Positions 55,796 to 64,000 of a stretch of 64,000 nt of DNA are shown piece after piece. The stretch is from Petunia secreta (taxonomy: Eukaryota; Streptophyta; Magnoliopsida; Solanales; Solanaceae), in NCBI GenBank assembly GCA_029990175.1, contig JARKIP010000023.1, positions 25,315,501 through 25,379,500 on the forward strand, written 5' to 3'. Below the pieces are notes generated by a model. That model was not told the DNA's origin, did no database searches, and was given only the letters and a program-made list of their open reading frames with translations. A program made the translations under genes and the position numbers. Positions within the stretch are counted from its first letter, which is position 1. Every line of letters begins with the position of its first letter.

Positions 55796-57517
55796 ATCTA
55801 TGTATTTTGGTCATCCCTAGCTCCTACCTGTTCCTCTCAAATTGAACTTTGTTCAGTGCTTTGGTAAAGATGTCACTAATTTTGTCTTCAATCCTGCAAA
55901 AATTCATGGTGATTAGACCCTTTTCCACATTATCCCTAAGAAAGTGATGTCTAATATCAAGGTGCTTGGTTCTTTTATGTTGGACAGGGTTCTTGGCAAT
56001 GTTCACAGCACTTTTGTTACAGCTCCATATTTTATTCCAAAGTCCTCCAACTGTTGTTTGATCCATAGCAATTGAGAACAGCATGATGCAGCAACTACAT
56101 GCTCCGCTTCTGCGGTAGACAAGGCTACTGAATTCTGCATCTTTGTAGCCCAAGAAACTAAGCAAGGACCAAGGAAATGTGCCATCTCTGAAGTGCTTTT
56201 CCTATCCACCAGATGACCTACATAATCAACATCAGCAAAACCAATCAATTCAAAATTACCACCTCGAGAGTACCATAGACATAAATCCTGAGTTCCTTTC
56301 AAGTATCTTAAGATTCTCTTCACAGCTGTCTGATGAGACTCCTTTGGCTTGGACTGAAATCTGGCACATAGTCCCACATTGTACACAATATCAGGTCGAC
56401 TGGCTGTGAGATAGAGGAATGAACCTATAATTCCTCTATACTTTGTCTCATTTGTAGAAGGACCTAGTTCATCCATATCCAGCTTTGTTCCAGGGGCAAT
56501 AGGTGTGGACATTTCTTTTGCTCCTTCCATGTCGAACTTTTTTAGAAGCTCATTGACATACTTCTGTTGATGAATCATAGTTCCTTCAGAGGTTTGTCTA
56601 ATCTGCAATCCTAGGAAGAAATTGAGTTCACCCATCATACTCATTTCGAATTCACTGCCCATCAACTCAGCAAATCCCTTACATAATTCCTCATCAGTGG
56701 CTCCAAATATAATGTCATCAGTGTATACCTGAACCACCAATAAATCCTTTCCTTTCTTCTTTAGAAACAATGTGTTGTCAATTCTTCCTCTTGAAAATCC
56801 ACTTTTAAGCAAGAATCCTGATAATCTCTCATACCAGGCTCTAGGTGCTTGTTTCAGCCAATAGAGCGCCTTATCAAGTTTGTAAACATGATCAGGAAAT
56901 TCACTGTTCAAGGGCTATACCACGCAGACTTCTTCATTCAGATATCCATTCAAGAAGGAACTCTTCACATCCATCTGATATAATGCAAACTCCATGTATG
57001 TAGCGAAGGCAATCAACATTCTTGTAGCTTCTATCCTAGCTACTGCTGCAAAGGTCTCACCATAGTCAATTCCTTCCTCTTGACTGTATCCTTGGACTAC
57101 AAGTCTAGCTTTGTTTCTTGTCCCTATACCATGTTCATCTAGTTTATTTCTGAACACCCATTTTGCTCCAATAATTGATCTGTCCTTTGGCTTAGGAACC
57201 AGATGCCAGACTTTGCTTCTTTCAAACTGATGCAGTTCATCCTGGATGGCTAGGACCCAATCAGGATCTTTCAAGGCTTCCTTGACATTTTTTTGGCTCC
57301 GTAGATGATAGGAAGGCAAAGAATGCACGAAGTTCTTCAAAGCAGATCTAGTCATAATTCCAGTATTTAACTCAGATAATATATTCTCTAGAGGATGAGA
57401 ACTTTCATGTTTCCATGGTCGAGGTTGTATGTGATGAGAAGAACCTTCAGCGACATCTAGAGTGGGTTCTTCCTGATCATTTGATTCATCAATTTTATCT
57501 GCTATTCCCCCTGACAT
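55796..57517 (-). pseudogene. Element F reverse transcriptase and RNase H
   Basis: Copia-type RT. The W..A...E..QFE start (DPDWVLAIQDELHQFE) is near 57230-57290. KWVFRNKLDEHG and KARLVVQGYSQEEGIDY follow. The YxDD site is VYTDDIIFGA near 56710-56740, with Thr where Val is usual. The template-grip part follows (MMGELNFFLGLQI, KYVNELLKKFDM). RNase H shows FADVDYVGHLVDRKSTS and STAEAEHVVAASC with its acidic residues. Its C-terminal HLDIRHHFLRD lies in another frame near 55910-55955. A stop near 56912 and a frameshift at about 56010 break it, and a stop occurs near the end at 55824. Confidence 0.93.
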
Positions 57518-58559
57518 GTTGACTCTTTATTTCCTTTTGAGTTAAATTTCCATCTTCTTCACAGGATTCCTCTTTTTCTTCTGAGACCTTAGAGTTACCT
57601 GTACAATCTTCTCGAGCAAGACCAATAACCTGATCATCTACTTCCTTTTCATCAATTTCCTTATCTGACTCATCAAATACCACATGCATGCTCTCCTCCA
57701 CCATTTGTGTTCTTTTGTTAAACACTTTGTAAGCCTTGCTTTGGGTAGAGTACCCAAGAAATATTGCCTCATCACTTCTTGCATCAAATTTTCTCAATGG
57801 TTCCTTGCCATTGTTGTGGACAAAGCATTTACACTCAAAAGGCCTCAGATGTGCAATATTCGGTTTCCTTCCTCTGAGAAGTTCATAGGTGGCCTTGTCA
57901 AGAATGGCCCTTATGGAACACCTGTTCAGCAAGTAACATGCGGTGTTTATTGCTTCAGCCCAAAAATTTCTTGCAAGACCACTTGATAGCAACATAGTTC
58001 TTGCCATATCCTCCAGAGACTTGTTCTTCCTTTCAACTACTCCATTTTACTGCGGAGTTCTTGGTGCAGAAAAATTATGATCAATACTGTGTTTGGTACA
58101 ATGCTCAGAGAATTTTATATTTTCGAACTCTGTGCCGTGGTCGGATCTAATGCTGACCAGTTCCAGACTCAACCTTTTCTGCACAACTCCGGCCCAATCC
58201 TTGAAGCTATCAAAGGCTTCATCTTTAGAAGCCAGGAATAGGGTCCATGTATACCTTGAATAATCATCAACTATCACGAACACGAACCTCTTTCCTCCTT
58301 TGCTTCTGGCTCTCATGGGTCCACATAGATCCATATGTATCAGCTCCAGTGGCTTTGACGTACTTACCACCTTTTTGGATTTGAAGGATAATCTCACATG
58401 TATTCTTTTAACACAAGCATCACATATCTTGATGTTTTCAAATTTCTTGTTTGGCAGTCCACGAACAAGATCCTTCGATGCTAAGTTGTTGAGCTGTGAC
58501 AAACTAGCATGTCCCATCCTTTTGTGCCACAGCTGTGAATCACTTTCTTGAGCATTCAA
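57495..58559 (-). pseudogene. Element F integrase
   Basis: GAG-pre-integrase zinc region LWHKRMGHASLSQLNNLAS with the later Cys pair CDAC is near 58410-58530. The catalytic core has D in LIHMDLCGPM, D in VSIRSDHGTEF and E in NGVVERKN. A stop (TAA for a Gln codon, near 58050) splits the core just before the catalytic Glu. The C-terminal part RPFECKCFVHNNGK and FLGYSTQSKAYKVFNKRT is typical for copia. An acidic linker (SEEKEESCEEDGN) leads to RT after a frameshift near 57510. Confidence 0.93.
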
Positions 58560-58592
58560 GCATGTTAAATTATTTTCAGGCAGTGATTGCAG

Positions 58593-58955
58593 TTATGCTT
58601 TGTACACTTTATTCCCCCTTTTTCCTTCCATGACAATCTCTCCACTCTGTAGGTTCTTCATAATACACCCTACAGAAGAGAAGCTCACTTCATTTACTCT
58701 GTCGCACAGTTGAAATATACTCAGCAAATTGTGTCTGAGACCATCAACACTATATACATTTTCCATTGCATGATCTAAGGATCTCCCAACTTTTCCAATT
58801 CCCACAATCTGACCACTTTTTCCTCCTCCGAAGGTTACACTGCCTCCTTGAAATGCTGTGAGTGAGAGAAAGTTCCTTCTGTCTCCAGTCACATGCCTTG
58901 AACAACCACTGTCAAGAATCCAGCTTGGTTTGTTCACTCTCACTCCAGCCTGCAA
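58593..58955 (-). pseudogene. Element F protease
   Basis: Copia retropepsin with the catalytic WILDSGCSRHVTGD near 58885-58925, followed by VTFGGGKSGQIVGIG and LRHNLLSI. It is in frame with integrase, separated by a stop at 58593 (after GNKVYKA). The catalytic DSG is intact. Confidence 0.93.
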
Positions 58956-58999
58956 AACAAATCAAAGGTTAGTATTAGGAACTCAGACAATGGATAAAT

Positions 59000-60085
59000 C
59001 AAATCTCTCTTAGCCCATTCAAGTAAAGTACTCCTCTTGTTTTTGGTCTTTGCTTGCTTGCATCCATGTACCTTTGTCTGTAATGCCCAGTTTTGCCACA
59101 GAAGGTGCACAACATATTACAAGGCAAACCCACATACTTACTCTTTGGATTATATGGAGGCAAGGGCTTCTTGAATCCTAGCCCTTGTTTTCCTTTGTTA
59201 TGATTTTCAAGAACCCAATTCATTGCTTCATAGGATTTGTTCCATTTGGTTAATCTGGTAAGCTCATATTCAGTTTGTTCAAACTTTTGTTTGAGAACCC
59301 TATTTTTTTATCAGTTTCCTGATACAGGATCTCATTTGTTCTTTTGAGCTCATCTTCAAGAAAAGTTTGAACTTCACTAATTACTTTCTTACCATTAACC
59401 CTTTCTTTTAACTAATTTAATTCAATTTCAAGTTCTGAGATCTTAGAGTTTGACACAATAGCCTATCCTTTCAGATTCGCATTAATTTCTTCAAGTTCAA
59501 CATTTTGCTCTTGTAGACCCTTGTGTCTTGCTCTTCGATCACTCATATCTTCAGTTAGTTTATCTTTCTCAGCTTTTACCTTTTCATAACCCTCAATTAA
59601 GGTGGCAGTTATTAAAATCAGGTTTTCAGTTGAGTATGTGTGGAGATTTTCTTTTAGTTCAGAAAGACATACATCAGCTGAATGAGCAGCTTCTTCTCCA
59701 TCGGTTGCCATGAGGGTTGATTCCTTCTTTTGGTCATCTTCTGAGTAGATCTCTTTAAACTTCTCTCAAATTTCTTTGGCAGACTTGTACTCCAGCACCT
59801 TTGTTAGCACATCAGTTGTCATCCCTTTTCTCAAGTATAACACGGCTTTAGCATTTGCTTGCAGCCAATCCAGGTCTTGAAGATCGAGTTCTTCTACCAA
59901 CTTTGGGACCAAGGATCCATTTGCTACTCTCTTCACAGGTACATGAGGTCCTCGTTTTACTATCAGCCAGAGACTGTAATCCATCGCTTGAAGGAAGACT
60001 TTCATTTGTTTCTTCCACCATTTGTAGCTTGTGCCATTAAACATAGGTGGCCTGAAAGGATCTCTTCCTCCTATGAACTCCTGTG
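59000..60085 (-). pseudogene. Element F gag, second half, with a repeated N-terminal domain
   Basis: From right to left: FRPPMFNGTSYKWWKKQMKV and SLWLIVKRGPHVP (60060-59940) are typical of the start of a Sirevirus gag. They occur here a second time, after the first zinc knuckle of the same element. The insert ends near 59740, where STLMATDGEEAA resumes the gag C-terminus. The coiled-coil part ENLHTYSTENLILITATLIE and AEKDKLTEDMSDRRARHKGL follows (59660-59470). A second zinc knuckle, CTFCGKTGHYRQRY, with Tyr for the last Cys, is near 59070-59115. Several frameshifts and stops are present. Confidence 0.75.
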
Positions 60086-60239
60086 GATTTTCCTCATCTT
60101 AGTTCTCACCCGACACTCCCATCAAGGCTAGTGGAGACTCATCCTTAGATTCCTTTTCTTCGTCAGATTCACTATCAGTAGGTCCCCATGTAGCATAGAA
60201 GGCTTCCTTCTTCTTCCTTCTCTTCTCTGAAGTTTGGAG

Positions 60240-61251
60240 GTCACCTGAATTTCTTCTTGTCTTTATAAGTATCTTTTGATGCCTCCTTCTCCTTCTCTTT
60301 TGTAGCTCTATTCTTCATCCACTCAAGTTCCCACATTGAACAGTCCACAACTGCATGGTCCTTCTTGAAACACTTAAAGCACCCTGAGTAGTCTGGATTG
60401 TCAACTATGTTCTTTCTACCAGAGTTTTCTTTGTTGTTCCTTTTGAACCCCTTGAACTTCCTAGATTAAATTTCTGCCTCAAGCACTAACCATAGCAGCT
60501 TCGGTTGATTGCAAGTCAATATATTCCTCAGATTCATCAGTTGCTTCAAGTGCAAGAGTCTTGTCCTTCTTGGTACTGGTTTACTCTTTGATTCCTTCAT
60601 CATTTTATGTGTTTTCAAGCTTCCCACCAGTTCTTCAAGTTTGATAGATTTGAGAGATTTGAACTTAATGATAGCAGACATTTTGGGTTCCCAGACGTCA
60701 CGAAGTACATTTAGAACCTTGTCCACCATTTCAACTTCCGGCAACTCCATATCTAGAGACCTCATCTCGTTTGTGATAATAGTCAACCCTGTCATCATAT
60801 CTTGTATTGGCTCCTTCTCTCCCATAGTGAACAACTCAAAATGTCTTTTCAATATTCTTCTCTTGGAATCCTTAACTTCAATAGTTCCTTCATGTGCAAC
60901 TTTCAGGGCATCCCAAATTTCTTTAGCCATCTTATAAGATGAAACTCTATTGAACTCTTCAGAACCAAGCCCACAAATTACCAATCGTTTGGCTTTGTGG
61001 TTCTTTTCAACCATTTTATAGTCGGCTTCATTGAAGTCCTCTTTTGTTTTAGGTTCTTCTGGAGCAGCAGCTCCTTCTCCAACAACTTTGGTTGGTATCA
61101 GATTTCCTTCAGACACAATCAACTAGAGTTGATAATCTTCAGCACAAATATAGTTCTCCATTCTTTTCTTCCACCAAGCGTAGTACTGCCCATTAAACTG
61201 TAGGGGCCTCAGAACCGACTGTCCTTCAGTAATAGTAGGTGGTGCACTCAT
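60240..61251 (-). pseudogene. gag: Element F gag, first half with zinc knuckle
   Basis: Starts at the ATG of 61251 (MSAPPTITEGQSV). LQFNGQYYAWWKKRMENYI, then a stop at 61123 where a Trp codon is expected, then IVSEGNLIPTKVVGEG. The capsid core (UBN2-like) includes KMAKEIWDALKVAHEGT, ILKRHFELFTMGEKE and KVLNVLRDVWEPKM (to about 60660). A frameshift near 60560 precedes a CCHC knuckle CFKCFKKDHAVVDC (60340-60382), with correct C-x2-C-x4-H-x4-C spacing. A Lys-rich tail follows to about 60240. Confidence 0.9.
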
Positions 61252-61294
61252 GATTTGATCCTTCTCAAGGTGTTAATCTAAATCGAGAAGACCC

Positions 61295-61306
61295 GCTCTG
61301 ATACCA
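61295..61306 (-). promoter_or_regulatory. Element F primer-binding site, tRNA-iMet type
   Basis: The - strand reads TGGTATCAGAGC, a perfect match to the plant initiator-Met primer site, two bases inside the right LTR. Confidence 0.96.
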
Positions 61307-61308
61307 CT

Positions 61309-62203
61309 TGTTATAATCTAAGCACCTCCTATGGACACTAGAAGGAGGGAGGGGTTGAATAGTGTCCTCCGATTTTCGTCGAAGAACCAGATTCTTATCG
61401 TCGAGAACCTTGTCCTTGTCGCAACAGTTTTCACGACAAACACCACAACACACACAAATTGTAAACTTAAGGAACGCAGTGTTTTTACGTGGAAAACTCC
61501 TGGCTCAAGGGAGGAAAACCACGACCCACACTCTGGGATTTTTGAATCAATCCACTAATACAAAGAGCAAGTTTTAGATTACAAAACTATGTAACCAAGG
61601 GGCTACACTCTAGACCCTAATCACTCAACAAATCTAAACTCTAGCTATACAAAGTATCTCACAAGATTCACCTAATACAATTTCTTTTAAACTAAGTATA
61701 TAGGTAAAAACAGTTTTAGCACAAGACTACGACAACTCCAAACAAGAACCTAGATAGGATATCTAAGTTCAACTATTTAACCTTCAACAGTTTTCTTCAC
61801 CAGTTAAGTCACTTTGAAAGTTATTGGATCGCCTTTTGATAGCTCTCAACTCTTGTCGTCAATAACTGAATTTCGGCTGCCTAAATTACTAGCTTTTATA
61901 AGGGCTACGTAACCCTAGTAGTATTCCACAAGGAAACATTGTAAATATGGGAAGGCAAGATTTCCTATGACTCTTTCCTTATTTAGTTCTAACTCTTATT
62001 CATACTTCAAAGACACAGCTACGACACAACTTCTTTTAGCTGACTAGGATGCATAATAGTTCACACGCCACTATTCCTAGTTCTGCAAGGATTTACATTT
62101 CATAATCTTTTCGATCAGTCGTGCCCTTCTTCATAAGGACCATGTTCTCCTCTAGAACTACTAGGTCATTCGTTTGTCATACTTCAAAATATTCAGCTCA
62201 ATA
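61309..62203 (-). repeat. Element F right LTR (5' LTR of the element)
   Basis: Same 895 bp length as the left LTR. The + strand end reads GCTCAATA, where the left copy has GCTCAACA, so the terminal dinucleotide on the element strand is TA instead of TG. A - strand TATA region (CTTATAAAAGC) lies near 61890-61905. Confidence 0.95.
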
Positions 62204-62330
62204 GGGAGACCAACTCTCCATGCCCATATATAACAATCAGGAAAAGTCCAACTTACCGGGTCCATAATCAATAATTGGGGGAGCCTAACTCGTCATGATA
62301 CAATCGGTGGGAGCGCAACTCGTCATTCTC
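62204..62330. repeat. ~38 bp tandem array, right part
   Basis: About four more units (GGGAGACCAACTCTCCATGC, GGGGGAGCCTAACTCGTCATG and similar) that continue the array of 51276-51585. This shows F landed inside it. Confidence 0.85.
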
Positions 62331-64000
62331 CAATTTAATAGGTCACTGATTAGTATAGGCCCTCACTAAAAAATGGCTTGACCGAATTTTAAAATCCAAA
62401 TACTAATAAGGTAATATTATTATCAATATAATAATGCTAACGTTAAACAGATATAGCCCACAAAATAAACTCAGTGTCAAGTTAATGATAAGATATCTTG
62501 GGTAAATACGCATATCACGATTTCATTTACAAAATAAATCAAAATAGAGGCAAATCATGAAAACAAATAACAATACTATTATGGAGTAATCAATGTCACA
62601 TCAGAATTAAACTCATCGTACTGTGTTGTATTACCTACTATGCTCTCTTGATCAAATTTTGTTAATATCATACTTTTTATATTTTAAATATCTTAAATTA
62701 AACTTCAAAAAATATGTCATATAGGTTTGATATATTACTTATCAACCCCATATTAATTCAACTAGTAAACTCATATTATACAGTATAATGCCTTTGAATT
62801 GCATGAATATAAATTAAACAATATACATCTTATGCGTTTGAGGAAAAAAAGCAAGTAGAAATTCAAGTATTCTTACCTCGCATCCAACGAAGCACCAGAA
62901 CCACAAAAAGTTCAAAAATCTATCAAAATAAGCTCTGAATGCTCTAAATTATCTAAAATATGATTGTATACGTCAAAGTAGGCTTGAAGATCAAAGCCCG
63001 TGACTTTCGGACAAAGTCAAATAAAGTTAACCCGAAAGCCAACCCCTCAAATTTTGAATCCAAGTTGAGTTTCCAATGACCCTTGTAATTACGAGTGTAA
63101 CTGGAAGAAATTTATACAAATGGTAACTCATTTCAATCCCCAAATCAACCGAATACACATTTCTATGTTTATGTCAAAACCCATAGTTCTAACACCTTGA
63201 ATCTCATTCTCTTTTACTTATAAGTCATAATAAATCGAATATGAAAATCCTTAAGTAATATAAAATCATAATTTAAAAGGGTATGGTCTAATTTCAATCT
63301 TTAAAAGAAGTCCCAAATTGAAGTCATAGTCTAAATCTCTGAACTAAACCATCAAAATCATGGGTTAAATCTTTAATCAAACTTTTAATCATATTAGAAT
63401 ACCACAAAAATTGTTAAAATACTTACCTCAAACACCCATGAAGATTCCTTATGTTGTTCCATATTCTCCATGCTCTCCCAGTCCCAAAAGTATGTAGAAA
63501 ATGATCTAAGTTTGCTTTAAATAGTTGCTAGTGCGTGTCAAAATAAAAAAAAAAAAACCCTGGCGCACCATGCCATTCGCAGCGTCGGGCCATTTGGCCT
63601 ACTGCACCAACAAAAATAGCAAAAACCAGCAATTGAAAAAAATATCATGAGGTCCGAAACTCCTCATACTACCTCAGTATCTAATGAAACCAATTTATAC
63701 GAGTCCATAATGAAAAGATGCATCTATGCAAACTTTCAAATGTCAATTTAGACAACTAGAGCATAAAACAAGGGGCTCAATTCCAACTTTTTCAATTTTG
63801 CCCATATGTACAATAGTGATCAAACGATCTTGAAATCAAGTTCCGCTTGCGCCAACTGATTCCAAATAATTATAGAAATTTAGAGGAATTTTCTGCTTGC
63901 AAATCATAGGCTTTTAAATAAAGATAACGTAAAAGGTCCATTTTTGACCCAATAATGGTTCAAAAAGAAGTTTAAACAAAAAAGGCAGCCTGATGCACAA
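62331..64000. other. Unassigned AT-rich DNA at the right end
   Basis: No frame or family recognised over 1.67 kb on either strand. An A-run at 63547-63557 and a short GC-richer block (GGCGCACCATGCCATTCGC) at 63560-63590 stand out. With the array it may be part of a long LTR of another element, but I see no termini. Confidence 0.5.

Larger units (their letters stand above)
51586..62203 (-). mobile_element. Element F: Sirevirus (Ty1/copia) retrotransposon, structurally complete
   Basis: LTRs lie at 51586-52480 and 61309-62203, both 895 bp. Flanks AGGAG (51581-51585) and GGGAG (62204-62208) form a TSD with one difference. A perfect tRNA-iMet primer site next to the right LTR and a PPT next to the left LTR give the - orientation. 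Domain order gag, protease, integrase, RT, RNase H is copia-type. An additional ORF after pol, a gag coiled coil with two zinc knuckles, and a CATCATCAAAAAAGGGG PPT context mark it as a Sirevirus. Every coding region carries stops or frameshifts. Confidence 0.95.

Overview
The window is plant nuclear DNA made almost entirely of LTR retrotransposons, two CACTA-type DNA transposons and their tandem repeats. I see no intact host gene, no tRNA or rRNA gene and no bacterial-type operon. Ogre/Tat elements with a tRNA-Arg primer site, a Sirevirus (Ty1/copia) with a 3' extra ORF, and plant-type TATA boxes and splice sites point to a eudicot. Solanaceae is my inference from the look of the LTRs; nothing in the sequence proves the species.

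Layout 1-36958: a nest of four elements, each junction supported by a target-site duplication (TSD). Element A (Ty3/gypsy, + strand, 116-36953, TSD GACAT) is split inside its RNase H region by element B (Tat-like, + strand, 4880-34840, TSD GTGAT). B is itself split in both LTRs. Its 5' LTR holds element D (Ty3/gypsy with ~2.47 kb LTRs, - strand, 5361-14406, TSD CCTAG). Its 3' LTR holds element C (Ogre-like, - strand, 16917-32192, TSD GTATG/GTATT). A keeps degraded gag, protease, RT, integrase and both LTRs. B has lost all coding DNA through a deletion that also removed the end of its 5' LTR. D keeps a gag remnant, wrecked pol and an inverted integrase fragment. C is nearly complete: ORF1, gag, protease, G-patch, an apparent intron, RT, two RNase H domains and integrase, damaged only by a few stops and frameshifts.

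Layout 36959-50248: an LTR-like segment (about 37186-37680), the gag-protease end of a Tat-like element E (- strand, 37658-40229), then a remnant of a + strand Sirevirus G (about 40911-50248). G consists of the start of its 3' ORF, its 3' UTR, a polypurine tract (PPT) and its 3' LTR. G is broken by two CACTA-type elements: H (42121 to about 46175, right terminus lost) and I (46196-49217, complete, TSD AGA).

Layout 50249-64000: unassigned AT-rich DNA, then a ~38 bp tandem array into which a complete Sirevirus F (- strand, 51586-62203) has inserted. F has 895 bp LTRs, a perfect tRNA-iMet primer site, a gag with an apparently duplicated N-terminal domain, protease, integrase, RT/RNase H and a long 3' ORF of unknown function. 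The array resumes after F and is followed by unassigned AT-rich DNA to the end.

The genes act only within retrotransposon life cycles: capsid, maturation, reverse transcription and integration. All coding regions carry at least one disabling mutation, so none of the elements looks autonomous now. The most interesting features are the cleanly dated nest, the spliced Ogre-type organisation of C, and the paired 3' ORFs of the two Sireviruses F and G.
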